From positions 1 to 36,856 of the forward strand of contig CAYMAZ010000032.1 of the NCBI GenBank assembly GCA_964388575.1: DNA of 36,856 nucleotides, given 5' to 3'. This DNA comes from CAYMAZ01 sp964388575. GTDB lineage: Bacteria; Bacteroidota; Bacteroidia; Bacteroidales; DTU049. Position 1 is the stretch's first letter, and every line of letters starts with the position of its first letter. The translations under genes and the position numbers were made by a program. Positions 25,420 to 33,469 of this stretch are shown here, in pieces. Below the pieces are notes generated by a model. It saw only the letters and a list, made by a program, of their open reading frames with translations, did not search any database and was not told the origin of the DNA.

Positions 25420-26319
25420 CTAACGAATTTTGGGATTATTTCGTAATCCGTAAATTTTTGAACTCCATGGAGAATACGGTTTTGAAATCTTTTTAATTGT
25501 AATTGTTGTATTTTCAAAGTCATGAGTCTGAGCAACGTACATTGAAATAGCCATCGCAATAGCTGCATTTGTTTCTCCTGATAAAATAATGTCTTCACTT
25601 TCAGCCACTTCTTCATCTCTCAAAAAGGCAGGCTTTCTGACTTTAATGGTATATTTCTTTTGATTCAGGTTCCCCACAAATTTGTAAACAAAAAATAATA
25701 AAATCAAAGCGCTGAAAACAACGAGCATTGAAATAAACGTTAATGCAGATCCTGAAGGATCAAGTCTTCCAAACATTTCTGCTGAAGTCTCACCAATTTC
25801 AATCACATTGCTTGATAATGGGGTTGATTTTTCCAAAACACCCCATTCACCATCACCATCTGGCAAGCGACCAAATGTACGGTCAGGCTCCTGAAAAGGA
25901 TAATATATTTCGTCCATCAATGTTTTTCCGTCACTATCATATATGCTTAAATAACCTGACCCCTCAAGCAGAAAATTTACGTGGAAAACTCCTCTGTTCG
26001 GCTTATTATCAGCAAAAAAAACGATAAAACTTCTCGGTTGTAATGTTGTGATCTGCCCTGCATCCGGAATCCTGTATTTTTTCGGGTTTTGGGGATCATT
26101 GGAAATATACATTTTGGCAATATTCACTGAATTATAGGCCGGATTAAACAATTCAAACCATGAAGTGTGATTGCCGTAATCATCAACATAATTGCCTTCA
26201 TTGAAGACAAGAAACTCGTTAATACGGATGATCCTGTCACCCTGTGCATGCAGTGTACCCGTTTTTATCCAAAAAAGAAAAAAGGAAAACAACAGAATTA
26301 AACTGAATCTCATTTTCAT
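25420..26319 (-). CDS. OadG-family subunit with N-terminal lamin-tail domain
   Basis: OadG-type subunits hold the decarboxylase together at the membrane. I use the ATG at 26319; the signal peptide MKMRFSLILLFSFFLFWIKT ends near HAQGD (residue 27). Residues of about 33-162 match a lamin-tail domain (INEFLVFNEGN, NHTSWFELFNP, AKMYISNDPQNPKKYRIP, then GDGEWGVLEKSTP). One membrane span follows at about 191-214 (SALTFISMLVVFSALILLFFVYKF). The tail MAISMYVAQTHD and ITIKKISKPYSPWSSKIYG is typical of OadG proteins of Bacteroidota. The extra-cytoplasmic domain on a pump subunit is unusual; its ligand is unknown. Operon position supports the OadG role. Confidence 0.85.
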   Translation of the reverse strand: MKMRFSLILLFSFFLFWIKTGTLHAQGDRIIRINEFLVFNEGNYVDDYGNHTSWFELFNPAYNSVNIAKMYISNDPQNPKKYRIPDAGQITTLQPRSFIVFFADNKPNRGVFHVNFLLEGSGYLSIYDSDGKTLMDEIYYPFQEPDRTFGRLPDGDGEWGVLEKSTPLSSNVIEIGETSAEMFGRLDPSGSALTFISMLVVFSALILLFFVYKFVGNLNQKKYTIKVRKPAFLRDEEVAESEDIILSGETNAAIAMAISMYVAQTHDFENTTITIKKISKPYSPWSSKIYGLRNNPKIR

Positions 26320-26330
26320 AATCAACAGGT

Positions 26331-27890
26331 TTAAAGTGGCAAATTAGAGTGTTTTTTTGGAGGATTCAGCTCCTTTTTGTTAGAAAACGCCTGCAATGCC
26401 TTAATAATTCGAAATCTGGTGTTTCGGGGTTCAATGACATCATCGATATAACCGTATTTAGCTGCCTGGTATGGTGATGCAAATTTGTCCATGTACTCTT
26501 TCTCCTTTTTGGCAATATATGCAGCACGTTCTTCTGGATCTTCTATTGATCTGATTTTTTTACCTTCCAGGATTTCGATAGCTCCTTTGGCACCCATGAC
26601 AGCAATCTCAGCAGTCGGCCATGCATAATTGATGTCAGCTCTGAGTTGTTTTGAACCCATCACATCATGAGCTCCGCCATATGATTTTCGCAGAGTAATC
26701 GTAATCTTGGGAACTGTCGCTTCTCCATAAGCATAAAGTAATTTTGCACCATTCAAAATAATTCCGCCGTACTCCTGTGCTGTGCCTGGCAAAAAGCCGG
26801 GAACATCAACCAATGTAACCAAAGGAATGTTGAAAGCATCACAAAACCTTACAAACCTGGCACCCTTCCTGGAGGCTTCAATATCAAGAACACCGGCAAG
26901 ATAATTTGGCTGATTTGCAACAATACCAACAGAAACACCATTGAATCTGGCAAAACCAACAACGATATTTTGAGAGTAGTTCCTATGAATTTCGAGAAAC
27001 TCATTATGGTCAACGATGGCATGAATCACATCTTTGACATCATAAGGCTTGTTTGGATTTTCTGGTATAATATAATTCAAAGAATCTTCAAGTCTGTCTA
27101 TGGGATCATCACAACTTATTACCGGTGGCTCTTCAAGATTATTCTGTGGCAGATAGCTTAACAATTTTCTGATGAGCAAAATACCTTCTTCTTCGTTTTC
27201 AGGAACCAAATGCGCAACACCGGATTTCGATGCATGAACCATCGCTCCTCCGAGCTCTTGGTCTGTCACTACTTCACCAGTTACTGTTTTAACCACTTTT
27301 GGTCCTGTAACAAACATATAGCTATTTTCCTTCGACATGATAATAAAGTCTGTAAGTGCAGGAGAATAAACAGCACCACCCGCACAGGGACCGAAAATGG
27401 CAGATATCTGTGGAATGACGCCTGATGCCAAAATGTTTTTCTGAAAAATATTCGCATATCCGCCAAGACTTTTGACCCCTTCCTGAATCCTGGCACCTCC
27501 ACTGTCATTAAAACCAATCACTGGAGCACCAACCTTCATAGCCTGATCCATAATTTTACAGATCTTATTGGCAAAACTTTCAGAAAGAGAGCCGCCAAAA
27601 ACTGTAAAATCCTGCGAAAACACAAATACCAGACGACCATCTATGGTTCCGTATCCAGTAACAACACCATCAGACAAATAATGTTGCTTATCAAGACCAA
27701 AGTCGTAACAGCGATGTGATACGAACATATCAAATTCTTCAAAACTACCCTCATCAAGGAGTAATTCAATACGTTCACGAGCAGTAAGTTTTCCCTTAGC
27801 ATGCTGTGTTTCAATTCTTTCGGGGCCTCCCCCCATTCTTGCCTGCTCCCGTTTCTTCAGCAGTTCGGCAATTTTGTCTTCTATTGGCAT
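26331..27890 (-). CDS. mmdA: Methylmalonyl-CoA decarboxylase alpha subunit (carboxyltransferase)
   Basis: MmdA transfers the carboxyl of (S)-methylmalonyl-CoA to biotin, giving propionyl-CoA. The 519-residue protein is a complete carboxyl transferase with two crotonase-fold halves. Signatures are GKLTARERIELLLDEGSFEE, FNDSGGARIQEGV, FGPCAGGAVYSPAL, then in the second half FARFNGVSVGIVANQP, VDVPGFLPGTAQE and RKSYGGAHDVMGSK. It could equally be propionyl-CoA carboxylase beta by sequence, but no biotin carboxylase gene is nearby and OadG, BCCP and OadB follow. This indicates a sodium-pumping decarboxylase. It comes 9 bp after mce and 11 bp before the OadG gene. Confidence 0.95.
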   Translation of the reverse strand: MPIEDKIAELLKKREQARMGGGPERIETQHAKGKLTARERIELLLDEGSFEEFDMFVSHRCYDFGLDKQHYLSDGVVTGYGTIDGRLVFVFSQDFTVFGGSLSESFANKICKIMDQAMKVGAPVIGFNDSGGARIQEGVKSLGGYANIFQKNILASGVIPQISAIFGPCAGGAVYSPALTDFIIMSKENSYMFVTGPKVVKTVTGEVVTDQELGGAMVHASKSGVAHLVPENEEEGILLIRKLLSYLPQNNLEEPPVISCDDPIDRLEDSLNYIIPENPNKPYDVKDVIHAIVDHNEFLEIHRNYSQNIVVGFARFNGVSVGIVANQPNYLAGVLDIEASRKGARFVRFCDAFNIPLVTLVDVPGFLPGTAQEYGGIILNGAKLLYAYGEATVPKITITLRKSYGGAHDVMGSKQLRADINYAWPTAEIAVMGAKGAIEILEGKKIRSIEDPEERAAYIAKKEKEYMDKFASPYQAAKYGYIDDVIEPRNTRFRIIKALQAFSNKKELNPPKKHSNLPL

Positions 27891-27899
27891 CTTATGATC

Positions 27900-28307
27900 T
27901 TATTTTTTATGTTCACAAATTTCCATCAACACTCCACCGGTAAATTTCGGGTGTAAAAAAGCAATATCAAGTCCCTCAGCTCCTTTTCTCGGTGCCTTAT
28001 CAATCAGTTGTACATCTTTGCTCTCAAGCTCCTTCAACCCTTGTTCAATTTCAGTTGTGGCAAAGGCGATATGATGAATCCCCTCTCCCTTTTTCTCAAT
28101 AAATTTTCCTATTGGACCTTCAGTATCTGTTGATTCCAGCAACTCAATTTTTGTCTGACCAACCTGAAAAAATGCTGTCCTCACACGCTGATCTTTCACT
28201 TCCTCAATGCCATAACATTTCAGTCCAAGTGTTTCTTCGTAAAATCTGATCCCGTCTTCAAGGTTTTTTACTGCTATTCCGATGTGTTCAATATGTGTGA
28301 TATTCAT
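27900..28307 (-). CDS. mce: Methylmalonyl-CoA epimerase
   Basis: Mce interconverts (R)- and (S)-methylmalonyl-CoA, linking the mutase to the decarboxylase. The start is the ATG at 28307 (MNITHIEHIGIAVKNLEDG); upstream codons are not family-like. In 135 residues it shows the vicinal-oxygen-chelate fold with metal ligands: His in IEHIGIAV, Gln in QTKIELLE, His in GIHHIAFA, and Glu in the closing LMEICEHK. Gene order mce-mmdA-oadG-bccp-oadB makes one transcription unit. A TATTTTTG -7 box lies at 28332-28325. Confidence 0.96.
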   Translation of the reverse strand: MNITHIEHIGIAVKNLEDGIRFYEETLGLKCYGIEEVKDQRVRTAFFQVGQTKIELLESTDTEGPIGKFIEKKGEGIHHIAFATTEIEQGLKELESKDVQLIDKAPRKGAEGLDIAFLHPKFTGGVLMEICEHKK

Positions 28308-28324
28308 GACCCTTAATTTTTTTG

Positions 28325-28332
28325 CAAAAATA
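28325..28332 (-). promoter_or_regulatory. -7 box of the methylmalonyl-CoA decarboxylase operon
   Basis: TATTTTTG on the minus strand fits TAnnTTTG and stands 18 bp before the mce ATG. The -33 element is weak, and no other promoter is visible up to oadB. Confidence 0.4.
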
Positions 28333-28431
28333 ATGGGAAATTCAAAACAACCCATAAATATTGTACCCCTTTTTTACAAAGTAGACATATTGTGAGAATA
28401 ATTCACTAAAAGCTTGTTATTATAAGATATA

Positions 28432-30117
28432 TCAATTTCCTGGTGTCCACGTGATCTCATTGACCCAGTTGGACATTATTGAAATCTTTCCGGACATCTG
28501 ATATACCGTTTCAGGTGGGCGTCGGGAGTAAAACACACCTGTATCCCACTTCCTGTTACAGTTCTGATCAGCAATCAGTTTTAAAATGTAATCACCGGGG
28601 ATCAATCCGGAAAAACTGATTTTCTCTCCATTGATTTTATTTCGGAAATGATATTCTCTAATTTTTTTATTTCCGATGTTTTGCAATTCAAAAAAATAAC
28701 ATTCTTCTGAAAAATCTGAAAGAATAAGCTGAAGGGTTCCGTAAAACGCAGTATCTGTCGTATGAAAACTGAAGGCAGTTGAATCATTTTTCCCTCCGAA
28801 ACAATCAATTAAAGCATCCTTCTGAAAAAGAACAGAATATTTTGTATTTTGTTGATTTTCAAAAACAAGCATAAATTCAAGCGGGGTGACTAAATCTCGT
28901 AACACTTGAAAATTCATTGTATCTGAATCCCTGAGTAAAAGTATATTTTCTTTCTGGATCTCAGTAATGGGATTAGAAACAGAAAACCGCAATGTATCAT
29001 AAAAATGCAGTCTGTCAGTGTTAAAAACATTTACCGGTTTAATTTTCGGCTGTGCATATGTCAAATCCGGCACCCCCCTCCCAGTAAAACGTAAAGATAA
29101 ACTCACAGTATCAAGTATATTTTCATTTGCCGTAATGACAAATCCTGCAACATCTTTCTGTTCTTTTAAAAACCAGATACTCATTGTATCTCTTTCAGCG
29201 TTAAGAGTTGTAAAAATACTGTCAGCCACCAACGAGTCAACAGATATGGCTGATGCTGTATCGATAGGGAAACTGAAAACGATGTGTTGAAGCCCTTTAC
29301 GTGCTCTTAATGTTTTGGATATTTTCAAAACAGTATCTTCTTCCTGAAACACCAAAATTGGGACTTCAAGTGTGTTGATAAGAGAACCAGTACTATCATT
29401 AATCTGTTTTGCACGCGCATCAACACTTTCAGAATAAAATCCCGGCATTTCTTCATAACTGCTGTAGATGTGATTCATGTCCTTTTCAAAGAGTGCATAC
29501 AACTGATACGTTCCTTCAGGCAAATTTTTGAACGTAAAATGCCCTCCCGTCACTGATGATGCATAGTAAGCAAATTGCTTTTTCAAAAGCACAGAATCCG
29601 CATTTTCGGGAAAAAGATACAGACTGACATTTTCTTTTCCTTCAGAAGTATAGGCATCGATGACCCTTCCCTGTATACCCAGGCTGTCGAAATAAGTTCC
29701 TGATGAGAAAACAAATTCAAAATTTTTTAATAAATTGCCTTCATGATAATCAGCAACTGCATTATTTAAAATAAGTGAATAGGACGTATTTGACCGTAAT
29801 GAATCAGGAACATCAATCAGAAGATTTTTTCCTTTTATTTTGTATTTCACTTCCTGATCAACCATCGGATTAAAGAACATGTTCTGTGAAGGATTTTTCA
29901 GTGTAAAAAATTCATTAAATCTCAGCACAATCCTTTCGGCCTGAAAATTTGTGGAATTTGTATCCGGCTCTGTATAAAGAACCTCCGGCGGTAGCTCATC
30001 TTTTGGTCCTCCGGAAGGCGCAATTTCCTTTGCACACGATGATGCAAGAAGAATTATCAGTAATAAAAAGCCCGGATAATTCAATTTTATTGTGAATTTA
30101 ATTCTCCTTTTGTTCAT
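28432..30117 (-). CDS. Conserved Bacteroidota lipoprotein with Ig-like domains
   Basis: The 561-residue protein has a lipoprotein signal ending LLASSC (Cys28), directly followed by AKEIAPSGGPKDELPPEVL. This SCAxxxxPxGGPKDxxPP opening is widespread in a Bacteroidota envelope lipoprotein family. Residues of about 45-150 form a bacterial Ig-like (Big_5) domain (RIVLRFNEFFTLKN...). A carboxypeptidase-regulatory-like beta segment follows (IQGRVIDAYTSEGKENVSLYLF through FKNLPEGTYQLYALFE). A second such beta fold occurs near the C-terminus (KISFSGLIPGDYILKLIAD). No catalytic motif is seen. It overlaps pgi by 20 bp. A structural or surface-scaffold role is plausible; nothing in the sequence proves it. 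Confidence 0.85.
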   Translation of the reverse strand: MNKRRIKFTIKLNYPGFLLLIILLASSCAKEIAPSGGPKDELPPEVLYTEPDTNSTNFQAERIVLRFNEFFTLKNPSQNMFFNPMVDQEVKYKIKGKNLLIDVPDSLRSNTSYSLILNNAVADYHEGNLLKNFEFVFSSGTYFDSLGIQGRVIDAYTSEGKENVSLYLFPENADSVLLKKQFAYYASSVTGGHFTFKNLPEGTYQLYALFEKDMNHIYSSYEEMPGFYSESVDARAKQINDSTGSLINTLEVPILVFQEEDTVLKISKTLRARKGLQHIVFSFPIDTASAISVDSLVADSIFTTLNAERDTMSIWFLKEQKDVAGFVITANENILDTVSLSLRFTGRGVPDLTYAQPKIKPVNVFNTDRLHFYDTLRFSVSNPITEIQKENILLLRDSDTMNFQVLRDLVTPLEFMLVFENQQNTKYSVLFQKDALIDCFGGKNDSTAFSFHTTDTAFYGTLQLILSDFSEECYFFELQNIGNKKIREYHFRNKINGEKISFSGLIPGDYILKLIADQNCNRKWDTGVFYSRRPPETVYQMSGKISIMSNWVNEITWTPGN

Positions 30118-31462
30118 TTTCAGGGTTCAGCTTTTGGTAAATTTCATTCGTTGTTGTCTCCATTCCCGGTTTACCCATCAGTGCAAACATATTCCTTTTG
30201 TATGCTTCAACTCCGGGCTGATCAAAGGGATTGACCCCAAGAAGATACCCTCCGATTGCACAGGCAAACTCAAAGAAATAGATGAGTCTCCCGATGTTTT
30301 CTTCGTTCAGTTCATTGACATGTATTCCAATGACAGGAACCTGACCCTCAAAATGTGCAAGCATGGTTGCATGGGCAGCAAGAATATTGATGTCCGACAC
30401 CTTTCTTCCCTTGAGATAATCCAGTCCGTCTTCATTTTTTTCTGATTCAGGAAACAGTATATTGCCTGCAGGATTGGTAACCACTATCATTGTTTCAAAA
30501 ATGATCCGCATTCCTTCCTGAATGTATTGACCAAGAGAATGCAAATCAGATGAAAATACCACACCTGCAGGAAAAATTCCTTTGTGATTTTTCCCGTCAC
30601 TCTCTCCGAACAATTGTTTCCACCATTCAATAAAATATTGCAATTCAGGATGAAAAGATGCGAGAATTTCAACCGTTTTTCCTGAATTCAACAGCAAGTA
30701 TCGATAAGCAGCATATTGTAACGCCGGATTTTTTTCAAACGAATCTTCGGTCAGACAAAGTGTCTGCATTTCTGCAGCTCCTATTAACAAGTTTCTAATG
30801 TCTATTCCAGCAAGTGCAATGGGCACAAGTCCAACCGGAGACAATACTGAATACCGTCCTCCAACTGAGTCTTCTATCAAAAATGAAGACCACCCAGCTT
30901 CTCTCGTCATGGCTCTCAAAGCTCCTTTTTTTTCATCAGTCACAGAAATAATGCGGCTTCTGGCTTCCTTCTCGCCATATACATCTGTCAATATTTTTCT
31001 GAGAATCCTGAAAGCCAAAGCTGGCTCAAGAGTTGTTCCCGATTTTGAAATAACAAGGACTCCAAACGACACTTCCTTCAGAAAACAACTCAAATCTTCA
31101 AGATACGTAGCACTCATATGATGCCCCGCAAATATAAGCTTTGGATATTCTGAATGGCTGAATGGTTGGTTCAAAGCTTCGTATACTGCTTTTGAACCAA
31201 GGTAAGAACCGCCAATTCCAACAACTACAATATGTGTTATCCCCCTGGATTTCCATGAGTTGCTGATTTCTTCAAGCAAGTCCCAAAATGACTGATTCTT
31301 CTGCATTTTGTCCGGAAGATCCAGCCATCCGTGAAATTCATTTCCGGGTCCTGTATGATCCACTAACTGTTTATGCTTCAGTTTCAGCTGAGGCAGAATC
31401 TTCTGTATTTCACTGTCAGAGATGAAATCCTTAACAAAGCGATTGATGATACGGATATTCAT
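30098..31462 (-). CDS. pgi: Glucose-6-phosphate isomerase
   Basis: Pgi interconverts glucose-6-phosphate and fructose-6-phosphate in glycolysis. The 454-residue protein is the short bacterial type. Visible signatures are VVVGIGGSYLGSKAV (sugar phosphate loop), ISKSGTTLEPA, the PGI signature EDSVGGRYSVLSPVGL and the closing FDQPGVEAYKRNMFAL with its catalytic Lys. The gene has its own TAAATTCG -7 variant 14 bp before the ATG (31483-31476), preceded by a minus-strand terminator. Its 3' end overlaps the Ig-like lipoprotein gene. Cytoplasmic. Confidence 0.97.
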   Translation of the reverse strand: MNIRIINRFVKDFISDSEIQKILPQLKLKHKQLVDHTGPGNEFHGWLDLPDKMQKNQSFWDLLEEISNSWKSRGITHIVVVGIGGSYLGSKAVYEALNQPFSHSEYPKLIFAGHHMSATYLEDLSCFLKEVSFGVLVISKSGTTLEPALAFRILRKILTDVYGEKEARSRIISVTDEKKGALRAMTREAGWSSFLIEDSVGGRYSVLSPVGLVPIALAGIDIRNLLIGAAEMQTLCLTEDSFEKNPALQYAAYRYLLLNSGKTVEILASFHPELQYFIEWWKQLFGESDGKNHKGIFPAGVVFSSDLHSLGQYIQEGMRIIFETMIVVTNPAGNILFPESEKNEDGLDYLKGRKVSDINILAAHATMLAHFEGQVPVIGIHVNELNEENIGRLIYFFEFACAIGGYLLGVNPFDQPGVEAYKRNMFALMGKPGMETTTNEIYQKLNPENEQKEN

Positions 31463-31515
31463 ATGTTTTTTTTTGCGAATTTACAATTTTCCTGAACTCA
31501 GAAACATCCCAGATT

Positions 31516-31550
31516 AAAAAAACAGAGACATTTTCCTGAAAATGCCTCTG
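31516..31550 (-). terminator. Intrinsic terminator on the minus strand upstream of pgi
   Basis: Read on the minus strand, CAGAGGCATTTT pairs with AAAATGTCTCTG around a CAGG loop. The stem is 12 bp and includes one G-U pair, and seven Ts follow. On the plus strand the same site has an A/C mismatch and no T-run, so it works on the minus strand. No minus-strand gene lies upstream of it. Confidence 0.85.
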
Positions 31551-31597
31551 TCTGATGCTAACCAATATTAACCTAAAAATGAAAAAAATACTTTTAA
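31516..31597 (-). ncRNA. Candidate minus-strand small RNA or pgi leader
   Basis: A TAACTTTG -7 box at 31610-31603 would start a transcript near 31597 that meets a strong terminator at 31550-31516, giving about 80 bases with no ORF. It may be a free small RNA or an attenuated leader; pgi has another possible -7 box after it. No good -33 element is seen, so this is weaker than the candidate at 13801-13893. Confidence 0.4.
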
Positions 31598-31602
31598 CAT
31601 GA

Positions 31603-31610
31603 CAAAGTTA
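31603..31610 (-). promoter_or_regulatory. -7 box of the minus-strand RNA upstream of pgi
   Basis: TAACTTTG on the minus strand is identical to the -7 box of the RNA candidate at 13791. A matching TTG element is missing. Confidence 0.35.
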
Positions 31611-31632
31611 CATCCGTCAACTCAAATGAAGT

Positions 31633-31672
31633 GTTAATGGCTGTTAATTATTGTTAATAATTGTTAAGCTTC
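31633..31672 (+). promoter_or_regulatory. Four GTTAA direct repeats in 10-bp phase (regulator-binding array)
   Basis: GTTAA occurs at 31633, 31643, 31653 and 31663, exactly one DNA turn apart; three copies extend to GTTAAT. PhoB/OmpR-type regulators bind short direct repeats spaced one turn apart, and such a regulator is encoded 1.8 kb downstream in the operon this region precedes. The array lies about 100 bp upstream of that promoter. Confidence 0.6.
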
Positions 31673-31729
31673 CTTGAAATTTCATTGAGAAAATGATTCA
31701 TGTTACCCCAAACCAAATAAGAGATTTGC

Positions 31730-31762
31730 TTGTTATTCATATATAAAAATACTTTAAATTTG
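31730..31762 (+). promoter_or_regulatory. Promoter of the two-component operon
   Basis: TTG (31730-31732), 22-bp spacer and TAAATTTG (31755-31762), 22 bp before the kinase ATG. Spacing is one base longer than ideal. Confidence 0.5.
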
Positions 31763-31783
31763 TAAAAATAAATATTGCGTCAG

Positions 31784-33469
31784 ATGCAGGTTGGGGTCCG
31801 GAAAAAATTTTCCATCATTCTTGTTGTATTAAGTGCCTTGACAATGATTGGGTTATTATTAATCCAGTATTACTGGACTTTGAATTCAATCAACGCAAGG
31901 GAGACCAATTTTGAACGAAGTGTACAAGAAGCTATGTCCAAGGTGATCTATCAAACTGAAAAGATGGAAATTGCAGAAAGAATCAAGGGCAGGTATAAAT
32001 CCATCGGAAAGGGGACAGACCTGTTTAATACTGTAGATTCCATTAACAAACTCCTGTTCAGGGAATTTGATAAAATGTTTGCTGATTCAATTATTAACGA
32101 CAGCATAATTAATATTACAAAAGAAAGAATCAGCATTGAGATTTCGCAGGACAAATATGGTCAACCGGTTACAAAAATTGATACCAGCTACATTGTTTAT
32201 CAGAAATCCCAGAAAGATGAAAAATTACCTGAACAAGTTGCAGATCAGGGAGTTTCATCCGGAGCAAATAATATTCCGGATCCTAATGAAGAATCAGAGA
32301 TTCCCGAGATGAATGTAGACAGCCTGATGCAGGAATTTGACAAATTTTTGAAGCGAACATTTATTGTTAGTGATATTTTTGAAGACATGTTCAATCTCAC
32401 TCATTTCCTTCCGATTGAAGAGAGAATAAACATGGAGCTTCTTGATTCCATGATCAGTCTTGAATTGCAGAACAAAGGTATTGAGCTCGAATATGAATTC
32501 GGAATTTACAGCACATTCCGAAAGCAACTTGTCTATGAGAAAACCGGAAAATTCTCTGAAGAACTTGTCCAAGCAGGGCAGTCGTTTCAATTGTTTCCCA
32601 GTGATTTTTTTTCTGTTCCTAATTATCTGATGGTTTATTTCCCAAACCGTAAAGCTTTTCTGCTGAAACAGATGCAACAAACACTGATAATTTCTTTTGT
32701 ACTGATACTTCTCATCATTACAATTTTTTCATATGTTCTTGTGTCATTTATTAGACAAAAAAGACTCTCTGAAGAGCGAAATGATTTTATTAACAACATG
32801 ACCCATGAATTTAAAACACCAATATCAACCATTGCAATTGCATGTGAAGCAATGAAAGATCCGTTCGTTAATCAGAATGCTCAAATGCGGGATACATATG
32901 TGGATATCATTAACAAGGAAAATATCCGGCTTTCAACTATGGCGGAAAAGATTTTACAGTCAGCCATGCTTGATAACAAACAAATCAAAATGAACAGGGA
33001 TGCTGTGAATACAAAAAGAATCATCCTAAGCGTCATTGAAAATTTCAATCTTCAGCTTGAACAAAAAAACGGCAAGATTCATACTTTTTTTCTTGCAGCA
33101 AATCATCATATTGTTGCCGACAAAGTGCATTTCACCAACATCATATATAATTTGCTGGACAATGCAATAAAATTTTCCCCAAATAATCCTGAAATCATAA
33201 TCAAGACTTTTAACGAAAGAACAAATCTTATAATTGAAGTAATCGACAACGGAATCGGGATTCCAAAAAGTGAACACAAAAAGGTCTTTGAGAAATTATA
33301 CCGTGTATCTAGTGGCAATATCCATGATGTTAAGGGATTCGGGCTTGGATTGAGTTATGTTCAGGCCATCGTGGAAATGCACCGGGGAAGTATTTCGCTC
33401 GAAAGTGAAGTTGGAAAGGGAACAACATTCAAACTAACTTTTAAATGTATTGAAAACTATGAATCCTGA
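31784..33469 (+). CDS. Sensor histidine kinase, RprX-like
   Basis: The ATG at 31784 is preferred to a TTG at 31775. The 562-residue kinase has a first membrane span at about residues 9-28 (IILVVLSALTMIGLLLIQYYW) and a periplasmic domain of about 270 residues. A second span (LIISFVLILLIITIFSYVLV) precedes the kinase core. The H-box NNMTHEFKTPIS carries the phospho-acceptor His341; the N-box is YNLLDNAIKFSP, and DNGIGIP, GFGLGLSYV and GKGTTFKL complete the ATPase. The periplasmic domain is rich in acidic residues and has no named fold. It overlaps the response regulator start. The signal is unknown; similarity in layout to Bacteroides RprX is inferred. Confidence 0.93.
   Translation: MQVGVRKKFSIILVVLSALTMIGLLLIQYYWTLNSINARETNFERSVQEAMSKVIYQTEKMEIAERIKGRYKSIGKGTDLFNTVDSINKLLFREFDKMFADSIINDSIINITKERISIEISQDKYGQPVTKIDTSYIVYQKSQKDEKLPEQVADQGVSSGANNIPDPNEESEIPEMNVDSLMQEFDKFLKRTFIVSDIFEDMFNLTHFLPIEERINMELLDSMISLELQNKGIELEYEFGIYSTFRKQLVYEKTGKFSEELVQAGQSFQLFPSDFFSVPNYLMVYFPNRKAFLLKQMQQTLIISFVLILLIITIFSYVLVSFIRQKRLSEERNDFINNMTHEFKTPISTIAIACEAMKDPFVNQNAQMRDTYVDIINKENIRLSTMAEKILQSAMLDNKQIKMNRDAVNTKRIILSVIENFNLQLEQKNGKIHTFFLAANHHIVADKVHFTNIIYNLLDNAIKFSPNNPEIIIKTFNERTNLIIEVIDNGIGIPKSEHKKVFEKLYRVSSGNIHDVKGFGLGLSYVQAIVEMHRGSISLESEVGKGTTFKLTFKCIENYES

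Noticed and set aside
26331..27890. Propionyl-CoA carboxylase beta subunit
   Set aside because: Sequence alone allows it, but the OadG, BCCP and OadB genes that follow and the lack of a biotin carboxylase favour the decarboxylase.
31579..31602. Seven-codon plus-strand ORF (MKKILLT) that could be a leader peptide
   Set aside because: It ends 130 bp before the kinase promoter and lacks a plus-strand promoter or attenuator; the hairpin next to it functions on the minus strand.
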